64,000 nucleotides of DNA from Nocardioides okcheonensis (GTDB taxonomy: Bacteria > Actinomycetota > Actinomycetes > Propionibacteriales > Nocardioidaceae): assembly GCF_020991065.1 (NCBI RefSeq), contig NZ_CP087710.1:3224001-3288000 (forward strand), read 5' to 3'. The position numbers were made by a program, and so were the translations under genes. Under the pieces are notes generated by a model. That model saw nothing but the letters and a program-made list of their open reading frames with translations. It made no database searches and had not been told where the DNA came from. Below, one piece after another: positions 25,322-33,533 of the stretch (positions within the stretch are counted from its first letter, which is position 1; each line of letters begins with the position of its first letter).

Positions 25322-25331
25322 TCAACCGGAC

Positions 25332-25374
25332 CGGGTCGGTCGTCGTCCTTCCTCGTGAGAGCCCACCCGACCCG
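25332..25374. promoter_or_regulatory. Inverted repeat before the sigma factor gene
   Basis: CGGGTCGG (25332-25339) and CCGACCCG (25367-25374) are perfect complements 27 nt apart, between the lacI-type gene and the sigma gene. The right arm runs into the ribosome-binding site GAGGAG, so a stem here could hide it. GTCAACC (25321-25327) and CGTCGTC (25341-25347) nearby look like ECF promoter parts but the spacing is short. Confidence 0.35.
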
Positions 25375-25379
25375 AGGAG

Positions 25380-25898
25380 ATGCCCGTGGCCCGACGCGAC
25401 GACGACTTCGTCGCCTTCGTGGACGCCCGGTCCGGCGCGCTGCTGCGCAGCGCCCGGCTGCTGACCGCGGGTGACCAGCACGCGGCGGAGGACCTGCTGC
25501 AGACCGCGCTCGAGAGGGCGTACGTCGCGTGGCCGAGGATCCGCCGCAAGGGCGCGGAGGAGGCGTACGTCCGCTCGATCATGACGCGCGCCGCGATCGA
25601 CCGGACCCGGCAGCGCACCCGCCGCGGCGAGGTGGTGACCGACGAGGTCCCCGACGTGCCGGTGCACCAGGCGGGCCCGGAGGACCGCGACCACGTCTTC
25701 GCGCTGCTCGCCGCGCTCACGCCGCGCCAGCGCGCGGTGATGGTGCTGCGCTACTACGACGACCTCTCCGAGGCCCAGATCGCCGACGCGCTCGGGTGCA
25801 GCGCCGGCGCGGTGAAGTCGCACGCCTCGCGTGCGCTGGCCACCCTCCGGGAGCTGTCCGGCTCCGACCACACCGACCTGTCAGGAGTGCGGCGATGA
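25380..25898 (+). CDS. ECF RNA polymerase sigma factor, SigE family of actinobacteria
   Basis: 172 residues or slightly fewer. Region 2 (DFVAFVDARSGALLRSARLLTAGDQ, AEDLLQTALERAYVAWPRI) and region 4 (LTPRQRAVMVLRYYDDLSEAQIADALGCSAGAVKSHASRA) are both typical of the sigma-70 SigE-type family TIGR02983. GAGGAG directly precedes the ATG at 25380, so the GTG two codons later (25386) may be the true start. Its stop overlaps the start of the next gene, a membrane protein likely to control it. Confidence 0.88.
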   Translation: MPVARRDDDFVAFVDARSGALLRSARLLTAGDQHAAEDLLQTALERAYVAWPRIRRKGAEEAYVRSIMTRAAIDRTRQRTRRGEVVTDEVPDVPVHQAGPEDRDHVFALLAALTPRQRAVMVLRYYDDLSEAQIADALGCSAGAVKSHASRALATLRELSGSDHTDLSGVRR

Positions 25899-27148
25899 CG
25901 ACCGACACCCAGCTCCGCGCCCGACTCACCACCGCCGTCGTGGACACCACCGTCCCGCCCGGGCTGGCCCGCGCCGCGCTCGCCGGCGGTCGACGACGTC
26001 GCCGCCGGCGCGCGGCCGCCGCGGTCGCGCTCACGGCTGCCGTGGTCGCGGGGAGCGCGCTGCTCCTGCCGGGCGGCGGACGGTCCGCCGACGGCGACCG
26101 CATCGCCGAGCCCGCCACGGTCGACGCGACGGCCGCGCTGGCCTGGGCGCGCTCGCTGCCGGAGGGCGAGGCCCCTGCGCTGCCGTTCTTCGGCGAGGGC
26201 GGGCTGTGGAGCGACGGCACGCGGTACGACGTGCCCGCCGAGGTCGACCGCACGGTCGCACCCCGCGCGGTCGACGGCGGATGGCTGGTCGCGACCGGCG
26301 AGGGAGACCGGCCGACCGGCCTCGCGGTGCTGGCGCCCGACGGGTCGCTGCGCGACCTCCCGGTCGCTCCGGCGTCCTACGGTGCCGAGGCGGTCGAAGT
26401 CTCCGGCGACGGGCGGCAGGTCGCCTTCCGCGACGTCGTCGTGGACCTGACCACGATGGAGTGGTCGACCGTCCCGCACGCCCCCGACAGCGAGGAGTCC
26501 GGCGGCTACGTCACCGAGGTGCGGATGATCGGCTGGACCGACTCGGGCCTGGTCTACGAGGGAGCGCCGTTCGAGAAGGGCCTCGGCACGACCTGGGAGC
26601 TGCGCGACGACGGCACCGCGCAGCCGTTCCGCGAGCCCCGCGGGGCGCACGTCCCCGACGGCAGCCCGGCGGACGTCGCCGTGGGGTTCGACTACGCCGC
26701 CGTCGACTCCGACACCTGCGTCAGGTCCTACGTCCTGGACGACCTGATGTGGCGCGAGCGCCTGCCGGTCGCCTGCATGGGCCGCTACCTCGGCGAGGCG
26801 CTGGCGGTGTCGCCCGACCGTCGCTGGCTGCTCACCGACGACCTGCCGGAGGTGTGGGACCTCGAGGAGGGCCGCTGGGGCCGCGTCGACATGCCCGCCG
26901 GCGTCGGCAAGCAGCAGATGGATGCCCAGATGGGCGGCGTCGTGTGGGAGGGCGGGGACAGCTTCCTGCTCCCCGTCTCGGACCGCTGGGACCCGGCGGT
27001 GCCGATCGGGAGGTCCTACGACCACGACGTGCAGGTGGTGCGCTGCACGATGAGCACGGGCGCGTGCGAGCGCGCGGGCGAGGAGCAGCACGTCACCGCC
27101 ACCACGACGATGTCGGGCACCACCGAGCTGAGGTTCGCCCGGCCCTGA
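25895..27148 (+). CDS. Single-pass membrane protein coupled to the sigma factor, likely its regulator
   Basis: 417 residues. A short N-terminal segment and an Arg-rich stretch (GGRRRRRRR) precede one hydrophobic helix (about 38-57); the long remainder should be outside the cell. It holds repeated Trp/Gly/Asp strands (LAVLAPDGSLRDLPV, VEVSGDGRQVAFRDVVV) that suggest a beta-propeller. The ATG overlaps the sigma gene stop (ATGA). Proteins in this position often act as anti-sigma or sensor; no zinc anti-sigma HxxxCxxC motif is visible. It ends 3 nt from the convergent methyltransferase stop. Confidence 0.6.
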   Translation: MTTDTQLRARLTTAVVDTTVPPGLARAALAGGRRRRRRRAAAAVALTAAVVAGSALLLPGGGRSADGDRIAEPATVDATAALAWARSLPEGEAPALPFFGEGGLWSDGTRYDVPAEVDRTVAPRAVDGGWLVATGEGDRPTGLAVLAPDGSLRDLPVAPASYGAEAVEVSGDGRQVAFRDVVVDLTTMEWSTVPHAPDSEESGGYVTEVRMIGWTDSGLVYEGAPFEKGLGTTWELRDDGTAQPFREPRGAHVPDGSPADVAVGFDYAAVDSDTCVRSYVLDDLMWRERLPVACMGRYLGEALAVSPDRRWLLTDDLPEVWDLEEGRWGRVDMPAGVGKQQMDAQMGGVVWEGGDSFLLPVSDRWDPAVPIGRSYDHDVQVVRCTMSTGACERAGEEQHVTATTTMSGTTELRFARP

Positions 27149-27151
27149 CCC

Positions 27152-27853
27152 TCAGAAGTGCCGCCACCACAGGTTGACGGCGTAGTCGACCGTGGTGCCG
27201 GTGTGGGAGGCGAGCGCCTCCTCGGCCGCGTCGTGCGGCAGCTCGATGCGCACCACGGCCTCGAGGTCCTCGCGGGTCGTGAACGACCAGCCCATGTCGA
27301 TCGGCCGGCGCCGCCAGCCGCGCACCGACCAGAACCGCTCGACCGCGACCGGGTCGACCTCCGGGAAGCCCCGGCGGAACCACCCGCCGAACGTCGAGCG
27401 GGTCGGGTCGTTGTCGATCACGAACGCCGTGCCGCCACGGCGTACGACCCGGTCGAGCTCGGCGAGGCCCGGCTCGGAGCCGGGGCCGAAGAAGTACGCC
27501 CAGCGGGCGTGGACGACGTCGACCGACGCGTCCGGCAGCGGCAGCGCCTGGGCGAGGCCGTCGAGGACGGTGACGTGCGCGAGCCGGCGCGTACGTCGTC
27601 GGGCGAGCGCGGCGAGCGGCGGGTGCGGCTCCACGCCGACCACCCGTTGCGCGGCCTCCGCCCAGGTGGGCAGGTGGAAGCCGCTGCCGCAGCCGACGTC
27701 CAGCACGGTGCGCCCGGACCAGTCGCCGATCTCGCGCATGGCAGCGAGGATCCGACCGTGGGGGTCGGCCGCCCGGTTCTCCAGCTCGTAGAGCTCCGGG
27801 GTGTTCCAGATGTTGGGGGAGGGGCGTGCCCTTGATCTCGACGCGCCCGTCAC
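27152..27853 (-). CDS. SAM-dependent methyltransferase (class I, UbiE/Methyltransf_11 type)
   Basis: 233 residues. The SAM-binding motif I is VLDVGCGSGFHLP, followed by VVGVEPHP, then ALPLPDASVDVVHARW and LAELDRVVRRGGTAFVIDND, the standard order. Substrate unknown. No start codon exists close to the conserved NIWNTPELYELENRA, so the GTG at 27853 is used; the first dozen codons then lie in a repeat-rich intergenic stretch that shares sequence with the 38-nt repeats. The true start may differ. Confidence 0.8.
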   Translation of the reverse strand: MTGASRSRARPSPNIWNTPELYELENRAADPHGRILAAMREIGDWSGRTVLDVGCGSGFHLPTWAEAAQRVVGVEPHPPLAALARRRTRRLAHVTVLDGLAQALPLPDASVDVVHARWAYFFGPGSEPGLAELDRVVRRGGTAFVIDNDPTRSTFGGWFRRGFPEVDPVAVERFWSVRGWRRRPIDMGWSFTTREDLEAVVRIELPHDAAEEALASHTGTTVDYAVNLWWRHF

Positions 27854-27900
27854 GACCTCGTCCCTCGGTCGTGGGGCTTGCTCGATCTGGCCGAGCCCAC
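27820..27900. repeat. Repeat-rich segment between two minus-strand genes
   Basis: It contains CGACCTCGTCCCTCGGTCG, close to the core of the 38-nt repeats, and the inverted pair CACGACC/GGTCGTG. It overlaps the proposed start of the methyltransferase. Confidence 0.45.
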
Positions 27901-27938
27901 GCGCCGAGCTCGTTCCTCGCTCGACGCTGCTCGTCTCA
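27901..27938 (-). repeat. 38-nt repeat containing the stop codon of the glyoxalase-like gene
   Basis: Matches 20601-20638 (end of disA) at 32 of 38 positions. Here too the TGA stop is inside the repeat. Confidence 0.65.
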
Positions 27939-28574
27939 AATCCGGACGAGCCCGTTCGGGGTCTGGATCTGCACGGCGACGATGCCGGGGGTGCCGTTGG
28001 GGGCGACCCACTCGACCTTCACGTCCTCCAGCGGGGCCTCGACCGTCTCGCCGAGCCACTCGCTGACCCGCTGCGGGTCGCCGGCGATCTCCAGGCACGC
28101 CAGCGAGAAGTCGCCGGTCGCACCGTTGCTCGGGTGCATGTCGGGCGCGGAGTCCCAGTGGATGAAGAACGGGAGCTGGGGGTCGGAGAGCAGGCCGTTG
28201 ACGCCGATCTGCTTCCACAGCAGCTCGGTGCCGTCGGGGCGGTGCCGGTTGCCCTTGACGGCCTCGCGGCCGAGCCGCGTCTCGACGGGGGTGAGGTCGT
28301 CGACCGCGACGACCCAGCCCATCCAGCCGCCGCCGAGCACCGAGCGCGCGCGCACGGCCTGTCCGAAGGGAGCCTTGTCGCTGGCCGGGTGGTCCAGCAC
28401 CTCGACGATCTCCATGTAGGTCCCGCCGCCGAGGGGCAGGATCATGTTGCGGGTGCCGAATCGGGGGTGTACCCCACCGTCGACGAACTCCGTGCCGAGC
28501 AGCCCCCCGATGCGCTGGGCGGTGCTGGCAAGTCCATCAGGTCCGGCGGCGAAGCTGACGTGGTCCAGGCGCAT
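27936..28574 (-). CDS. VOC superfamily / glyoxalase-like domain protein
   Basis: 212 residues. It opens with LDHVSFAAGP, the first strand and metal-binding His of the vicinal oxygen chelate fold, and continues with YMEIVEVLDHP (metal Glu) in a Glyoxalase_3-type arrangement. The ATG at 28574 is used; a second ATG eight codons upstream (28598) lies in a perfect hairpin and neither has a ribosome-binding site. The reaction cannot be told from sequence. Confidence 0.72.
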   Translation of the reverse strand: MRLDHVSFAAGPDGLASTAQRIGGLLGTEFVDGGVHPRFGTRNMILPLGGGTYMEIVEVLDHPASDKAPFGQAVRARSVLGGGWMGWVVAVDDLTPVETRLGREAVKGNRHRPDGTELLWKQIGVNGLLSDPQLPFFIHWDSAPDMHPSNGATGDFSLACLEIAGDPQRVSEWLGETVEAPLEDVKVEWVAPNGTPGIVAVQIQTPNGLVRI

Positions 28575-28666
28575 GACCAGATTCTGTGTCGCCCGCATGG
28601 CGGGCTTGACACCGGGGTCCGATTCTCTTGACGTCGAGCGAAATCCGGCCTGCGGATCCCGTGGGG

Positions 28667-29443
28667 TCAGCGCGGGTCGGCCGGGTGGAGCGCGAGCGCG
28701 GAGCGGGACCGGACGTGGGCGTCCGCATGCCGCACCAGCTCGGCGTACGCCGCGGCCCCCATCAGCTCGACCAGCTCGGCCTCGTGGGTGACGTAGACCG
28801 GCTCCGGCGCGACGTGCGCCTCGGTGTTGCCCGAGCAGTACCAGTCCAGGTCGTGGCCGCCGGGTCCCCAGCCGCGGCGGTCGTACTCGCCGATCGACAC
28901 CTCGGTGTAGGCCGTGCCGTCCTGGCGCTCGACCTCGCGGAACTGCCGGCGGATCGGCAGCTGCCAGCACACGTCGGGCTTGGTCTCCAGCGGGTTGCGG
29001 CCCTGGCGCAGCGCGAGGCCGTGCAGCGCGCACCCGGCGCCGCCACCCCCGCCGGCCGGGGCGAAGTCGGTGCGGTTGTGGAACACGCACGCCTGCTGGT
29101 CGTCGACCACCACGGCGAGGGTCTTGCGCTCGCCGTCGTCGTCGGTCTCGACCCAGTCGGCCCGCTTGACCGTGCGCCCGGGGTGCAGCTGCCAGTCGTC
29201 GGGGGTGAGCTGGGCGACGAACCCGGCGACCCGCTGCTCGTCGCCCTTGTCGGCGAAGTGGGCGCCCAGCGTGCAGCACCCGACGTCGGGTGCGTCGGCG
29301 TAGATGCCCTGGCAGCCCTGCCCGAAGATGCACGTGTAGGAGGACGTCAGCCAGGTCAGGTCGCAGCGGAAGACCTGCGTGTCGTCCGCCGGGTCGGCGA
29401 ACTCGACGAAGGCGCGGGGAAAGACGAGGTCGACTTCGGGCAC
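28667..29443 (-). CDS. Cys-rich conserved protein, homologue of Rv0495c
   Basis: 258 residues, no signal peptide or membrane helix. Thirteen or so Cys are clustered, mainly [41 protein letters not shown] and YCSG, with His close by, which points to bound metal (zinc or iron-sulfur). The sequence resembles DUF3109/YkgJ-type chelating proteins. It is divergent from ppx, as Rv0495c is in M. tuberculosis, and both promoters look leaderless. Function unknown. Confidence 0.72.
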   Translation of the reverse strand: MPEVDLVFPRAFVEFADPADDTQVFRCDLTWLTSSYTCIFGQGCQGIYADAPDVGCCTLGAHFADKGDEQRVAGFVAQLTPDDWQLHPGRTVKRADWVETDDDGERKTLAVVVDDQQACVFHNRTDFAPAGGGGGAGCALHGLALRQGRNPLETKPDVCWQLPIRRQFREVERQDGTAYTEVSIGEYDRRGWGPGGHDLDWYCSGNTEAHVAPEPVYVTHEAELVELMGAAAYAELVRHADAHVRSRSALALHPADPR

Positions 29444-29449
29444 TCCGCA

Positions 29450-29462
29450 ACCCTAGTAGCGT
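29450..29462. promoter_or_regulatory. Back-to-back leaderless promoters of the Cys-rich gene and ppx
   Basis: TAGGGT on the minus strand (29450-29455) ends 6 nt before the GTG at 29443, and TAGCGT on the plus strand (29457-29462) ends 7 nt before the ATG at 29470. The two -10 boxes are one base apart, so polymerase could serve only one at a time. Confidence 0.5.
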
Positions 29463-29469
29463 GGCAGGC

Positions 29470-30414
29470 ATGCGCCTGGGCGTCCTCGACATCGGATCCA
29501 ACACCGGCCACCTGCTGGTGGTGGACGCGCACGGCGGCGCGGCCCCGCTCCCGGCGTCGTCGCACAAGCAGCCGCTGCGGCTCGCCGAGCACCTCGACGA
29601 GGACGGCGCCGTCACCGACCAGGGCATCGCGGCGCTCACCGACTTCTGCGCCTCCGCGACCCGGATCGCCGAGGACAAGGGCTGCGAGGAGATGCTCGGC
29701 TTCGCCACGTCGGCGGTGCGCGACGCGGTGAACTCCGACGAGGTCCTGGCCCACGTCGAGCAGCACAGCGGCGTCCGCCTCGAGGTGCTCTCCGGTGAGG
29801 ACGAGGCGCGGCTGACGTTCCTCGCCGTACGCCGCTGGTTCGGCTGGTCGGCCGGCCGGCTGGCCGTCTTCGACATCGGCGGCGGCTCGCTCGAGATCGC
29901 CGGCGGCACCGACGAGGGCCCCGACGTCGCGTGGTCGCTGCCGCTGGGTGCGGCGCGGATGGCGCGGTCGTTCTTCGGCGGGGCCCGGCCCTCGGAGGAC
30001 GAGGTGCGCGAGCTGCGCCGGCAGGTGCGCGCCGACATCGCCCGCGACGCCGGCCACCTGCTGCGACCCGGGGTGCCGGACACCGCGGCGGCGACGTCCA
30101 AGACGTTCCGCTCGCTGGCCCGGATCTGCGGCGCCGCGCCCAGCGGCGAGGGCCCGCTGGTGCCGCGCGTGCTCGAGCTGGAGACGCTGTCGGGCTGGAT
30201 CCCCAAGCTGATGGAGATGTCGCCCGAGGAGCTCGCCGACCTTCCCGGCGTCTCGCCCAGCCGCACCCACCAGATCGTGCCGGGCGCGCTGGTCGCCGAG
30301 GCGTGCATGGACATCTTCGACCTGCCCGCCCTCGAGATCTGCCCGTGGGCGCTGCGCGAGGGCGTGATCCTCGCGCGCCTCGACCAGATCTCGATCGTCG
30401 CCGGACGCGGCTGA
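29470..30414 (+). CDS. ppx: Ppx/GppA-family phosphatase (exopolyphosphatase / pppGpp phosphatase)
   Basis: 314 residues, the short form seen in actinobacteria (Ppx1, Rv0496). ASKHA fold with phosphate 1 loop [13 protein letters not shown], the segment [17 protein letters not shown] with the conserved Arg, GEDEARLTF, and phosphate 2 loop [12 protein letters not shown]. Hydrolyses polyphosphate or pppGpp, tying it to stringent response. The C-terminal HD-like domain of E. coli Ppx is absent. Next gene starts 3 nt after the stop. Confidence 0.92.
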   Translation: MRLGVLDIGSNTGHLLVVDAHGGAAPLPASSHKQPLRLAEHLDEDGAVTDQGIAALTDFCASATRIAEDKGCEEMLGFATSAVRDAVNSDEVLAHVEQHSGVRLEVLSGEDEARLTFLAVRRWFGWSAGRLAVFDIGGGSLEIAGGTDEGPDVAWSLPLGAARMARSFFGGARPSEDEVRELRRQVRADIARDAGHLLRPGVPDTAAATSKTFRSLARICGAAPSGEGPLVPRVLELETLSGWIPKLMEMSPEELADLPGVSPSRTHQIVPGALVAEACMDIFDLPALEICPWALREGVILARLDQISIVAGRG

Positions 30415-30417
30415 CCC

Positions 30418-31218
30418 GTGCCCGCCACGACGCCGCTGGTCGCGCTCTCGACCGCCTCGGTCTACCCCGAGTCGACCGCCCACGCCTTCGCGTGGGCGGC
30501 GAGCCTGGGCTACGACGCGGTCGAGGTGATGGTCGGCATCGACGCGCTCAGCCAGCAGGTCGACGCGGTGCAGAAGCTCTCCGAGCACCACCAGGTGCCG
30601 ATCTGCGCGGTCCACGCGCCCTGCCTGCTGTTCACCCAGCGGGTCTGGGGCACCGATCCGTGGGGCAAGCTCGAGCGCTCCGCGGAGATGGCGCAGGCGG
30701 TCGGCGCGGACGTGGTCGTGGTGCACCCGCCGTTCCGGTGGCAGAAGGACTACGCCGCGGGCTTCGTCGAGGGCATCGCCTCGCTGGAGGGGCGCACGGG
30801 GATCGCCTTCGCGGTCGAGAACATGTATCCGTGGCGGGCGTCGTCGCGCCGGGGGATGGAGATGTACCTCCCGGGCATGGATCCCTCCGACGAGGCCTAC
30901 GCCAACGCCACCATCGACCTGTCCCACGCCGCCATCGCGCGCGCCGACGTCGTCGAGATGGCGCAGCGGCTCGGCGACCGGCTGCGCCACGTCCACCTCA
31001 CCGACGGCACCGGCTCGGCCAAGGACGAGCACCTGGTGCCCGGCCGCGGCGTGATGGGCGCCGCCGGCTTCCTCAACCACCTGGCCGGCACCGGCTTCAG
31101 CGGCCACGTCGTGCTGGAGATCAACACGCGTCGGTGCGCCGACCGCGCCGAGCGCGAGGCCGACCTGGTCGAGTCGCTGGAGTTCGCCCGCGCCCACCTC
31201 GGCGTCGGAACGCCGTGA
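30418..31218 (+). CDS. TIM-barrel sugar phosphate isomerase/epimerase-like protein
   Basis: 266 residues. AP_endonuc_2/xylose isomerase-like fold: [65 protein letters not shown] and [10 protein letters not shown] give the ordered metal ligands (Glu, His, Asp, His, Glu). It follows ppx like Rv0498 follows Rv0496 with one gene missing. Substrate unknown. The GTG start lies 3 nt after ppx, and the stop overlaps the TetR gene. Confidence 0.85.
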   Translation: MPATTPLVALSTASVYPESTAHAFAWAASLGYDAVEVMVGIDALSQQVDAVQKLSEHHQVPICAVHAPCLLFTQRVWGTDPWGKLERSAEMAQAVGADVVVVHPPFRWQKDYAAGFVEGIASLEGRTGIAFAVENMYPWRASSRRGMEMYLPGMDPSDEAYANATIDLSHAAIARADVVEMAQRLGDRLRHVHLTDGTGSAKDEHLVPGRGVMGAAGFLNHLAGTGFSGHVVLEINTRRCADRAEREADLVESLEFARAHLGVGTP

Positions 31219-31817
31219 GCGCGGGGCGTACGCGCTCCGCCCGGGGTCGGCGTCCCGGCGCGCCCGACACGCGCGCCGAGGTGCTCGCCGCCGCCCGCGA
31301 GTCGTTCGCCGGCAAGGGCTTCCGCGGCACCACGATCCGCGCCGTCGCCGCCGCCGCGGGCGTCGACCCGGCGCTGGTGCACCACTACTTCGGCTCCAAG
31401 GACGACCTCTTCCTCGCCGCGCTCGAGCTGCCCGTCGACCCGCGCGAGGTGCTCGCGCCCGTGGTGGCACAGGGGCCCGACGGCGCGGGCGAACGCTTCC
31501 TGCGGACCTTCCTCTCGGTCTGGGACGACCCGGAGATGCAGGTCCGGCTGCTCGCGGTGGCGCGCTCGGTGCTCTCCGAGGACGGGGGCGCCCTGCTCAA
31601 GGAGGGCTTCATCCCGGTCGTCGTCGGGCCGGTGCTCGCCCAGGTCGTCGCCGACCGCCCGGAGGTCCGGGTGCCGCTCGTCGCCAGCCAGGTCGTCGGC
31701 CTGATCGTCACCCGCTACGTCGTCGCGCTGCCCCCGATGGCCGCGATGCCCGCCGACGACCTCGTCGCGCGGATGGCGCCGGTGCTGCAGCACTACCTCA
31801 CCGGCGACCTCGCCTGA
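31215..31817 (+). CDS. TetR-family transcriptional regulator
   Basis: 200 residues. N-terminal HTH reads [44 protein letters not shown] in register with the TetR signature; the rest is the helical ligand domain with a TetR_C_17-like look. The GTG overlaps the preceding stop (GTGA). It lies upstream of an ABC exporter, separated by a pair of palindromic elements, and could control it (inference). Confidence 0.9.
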   Translation: MSAGRTRSARGRRPGAPDTRAEVLAAARESFAGKGFRGTTIRAVAAAAGVDPALVHHYFGSKDDLFLAALELPVDPREVLAPVVAQGPDGAGERFLRTFLSVWDDPEMQVRLLAVARSVLSEDGGALLKEGFIPVVVGPVLAQVVADRPEVRVPLVASQVVGLIVTRYVVALPPMAAMPADDLVARMAPVLQHYLTGDLA

Positions 31818-31855
31818 GGCGCGTACCTCCGCCGCCGAACGCCTGCCTGCCCCGG

Positions 31856-31909
31856 GAGCGGTGACCCACCCACATTCCTGCGGTCGGGAATGTGGGTCAG
31901 CCACCGCTC
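31856..31909. repeat. 54-nt palindromic element, pair 1 copy A
   Basis: Outer arms GAGCGGTG (31856-31863) and CACCGCTC (31902-31909) pair perfectly, as do the inner arms ACCCACATTCC (31868-31878) and its complement (31887-31897); the loop is 8 nt and a 4x4 internal loop separates the stems. Confidence 0.8.
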
Positions 31910-31937
31910 GTACGCCAAGCACCTCGCGCGCCGCTGG

Positions 31938-31991
31938 GAGCGGTGTCCCACCCACGTTCCTGTGCCCGGAAATGTGGGTCACGCACCGCTC
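31938..31991. repeat. 54-nt palindromic element, pair 1 copy B
   Basis: Same length and arms (GAGCGGTG 31938-31945, CACCGCTC 31984-31991; inner ACCCACGTTCC) 82 nt after copy A. The changed base gives a G-T pair, so the stem is kept. Confidence 0.8.
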
Positions 31992-31999
31992 GGCGGGGG

Positions 32000-32028
32000 T
32001 TGACGGCGCACGCCCGCGAGCGCACAAT
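32000..32028 (+). promoter_or_regulatory. Promoter of the ABC exporter operon, leaderless type
   Basis: TTGACG (32000-32005), 17-nt spacer, CACAAT (32023-32028), then 7 nt to the ATG at 32036. This is the best complete promoter in the window and leaves no room for a leader. It starts 8 nt after the second palindromic element. Confidence 0.6.
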
Positions 32029-32035
32029 TCAACAC

Positions 32036-32752
32036 ATGATGAAAAACGTCGTGGAGGTCCGTGACCTCGTCGTCGTGCGAGGTGCGCGCGAGGTGCTGCC
32101 GGGCATCTCGCTGGACGTTGCTCCCGGGGTCACCGGGCTGCTCGGGCCGAGCGGCTGCGGCAAGACCACCCTGCTGCGCTGCCTCGTCGGCGCGCAGCAG
32201 GTGCGGTCCGGGGACGTACGGGTGCTGGGGGAGCCGGCCGGCAGTGCGCCGCTGCGCACCCGGATCGGCTACGTCACGCAGGCGGCGAGCGTCTACGACG
32301 ACCTCACGGTCGCGGAGAACCTCGCCTTCTTCGCGCGCGTGCTCGGCGTCGGGCGCCCGGCGGTCGACGAGGCGATCGACGCGGTGTCGCTCGGCGACCA
32401 CCGCGACCAGGTGGTGGGCCGGCTCTCCGGTGGCCAGCGCAGCCGCGCCGGGCTCGCCGTGGCGCTCCTCGGCAGCCCCGACCTGCTCGTGCTCGACGAG
32501 CCGACCGTCGGCCTCGACCCGGTGCTGCGGCGCGACCTCTGGGCGCTGTTCCACCGGATCGCCGACGCCGGCGCGGCCGTGCTGGTCTCCAGCCACGTGA
32601 TGGACGAGGCCGAGCGGTGCCACCGGCTGCTGCTCATGCGCGAGGGGCGGATCATCGCCGACGGCTCGCCCGAGCAGGTCCGGGCCCGCACGGGCGCCGC
32701 CGACATCGAGGGCGCCTTCCTCCAGCTGGTCGAGCAGGGGGTGTCGAGGTGA
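32036..32752 (+). CDS. ABC exporter ATP-binding protein
   Basis: 238 residues. Walker A GPSGCGKTT, Q-loop VTQAASVYDDLTV, signature LSGGQRSRAG, Walker B LLVLDEPTVGLDP and the switch His in VSSHVMDEA. The family (CcmA/DrrA-like) pairs with ABC-2 permeases, as the next gene does. The start MMKNVVEV is chosen because a promoter lies directly upstream. Likely exports a drug, lipid or toxic compound; the TetR gene upstream would fit that. Confidence 0.92.
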   Translation: MMKNVVEVRDLVVVRGAREVLPGISLDVAPGVTGLLGPSGCGKTTLLRCLVGAQQVRSGDVRVLGEPAGSAPLRTRIGYVTQAASVYDDLTVAENLAFFARVLGVGRPAVDEAIDAVSLGDHRDQVVGRLSGGQRSRAGLAVALLGSPDLLVLDEPTVGLDPVLRRDLWALFHRIADAGAAVLVSSHVMDEAERCHRLLLMREGRIIADGSPEQVRARTGAADIEGAFLQLVEQGVSR

Positions 32753-33486
32753 ACGCCCGCGTCACCCTCGCCGTGGCCGGCCGCGTGCTGCGCCAGGTCC
32801 GGCGCGACCACCGCACGCTGGCGATGCTGATGGTCGTCCCGTGCGTGCTCATCAGCCTGCTGTGGTGGATGTTCGAGGACCTGCCCGGAGACCTGTTCGA
32901 CCGCTTCGGCCCCGGCCTGCTGGCGATGTTCCCGTTCATCGTGATGTTCCTCGTGACCAGCGTGACCACGCTGCGCGAGCGCTCGTCCGGCACCCTGGAG
33001 CGACTGCTGACGATGCCGATGGCCAGGCTCGACTTCCTGCTCGGCTACGCCCTCGCCTTCGGCCTGCTGGCCGCGCTGCAGTCCGCGCTCGCGGTCGCGG
33101 TCAGCGTCGGGCTGCTCGGCCTCGAGGTGCAGGGCTCGGTCTGGCTGCTCGGGGTGGTCGCGGTGGCCGACGCGGTGCTCGGCACCGCCCTCGGGCTGCT
33201 GGTGAGCGCGTTCGCGACCACCGAGTTCCAGGCGGTCCAGTTCATGCCGGCGTTCGTGCTGCCCCAGGTGCTGCTGTGCGGCCTGTTCGTCCCGCGCGAG
33301 GCGATGCCGGGCGTGCTGGAGGCGATCAGCGACGTGCTGCCCCTGTCGTACGCGGTCGACGCGATGCAGGAGCTCACCGGCGCCGCCGACACGGGCGCGA
33401 TCTGGCAGTCGGTGGGGATCGTCGCGTGCTTCGCGCTCGCCGCGCTGGCGCTCGGCGCCGCCACCCTGCGGCGGCGTACGCCCTGA
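32749..33486 (+). CDS. ABC-2 type exporter permease
   Basis: 245 residues with six predicted membrane helices. The segment FPFIVMFLVTSVTTLRERSSGTLERLLTMPM and LLCGLFVPREAMPGVLEAISDVLPLSY are standard ABC2_membrane sequence. The GTG overlaps the ATPase stop (GTGA). Together they form a heteromeric exporter; the cargo cannot be told. Confidence 0.9.
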   Translation: MNARVTLAVAGRVLRQVRRDHRTLAMLMVVPCVLISLLWWMFEDLPGDLFDRFGPGLLAMFPFIVMFLVTSVTTLRERSSGTLERLLTMPMARLDFLLGYALAFGLLAALQSALAVAVSVGLLGLEVQGSVWLLGVVAVADAVLGTALGLLVSAFATTEFQAVQFMPAFVLPQVLLCGLFVPREAMPGVLEAISDVLPLSYAVDAMQELTGAADTGAIWQSVGIVACFALAALALGAATLRRRTP

Positions 33487-33520
33487 CCTCCTCGGATGTG
33501 AGGAGCGCGCCGGTCCGGCG

Positions 33521-33526
33521 TAGCCT
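33521..33526 (+). promoter_or_regulatory. Putative -10 box of the proline dehydrogenase gene, leaderless type
   Basis: TAGCCT ends 7 nt before the ATG at 33534. No Shine-Dalgarno sequence. Confidence 0.5.
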
Positions 33527-33533
33527 TCGGGCC

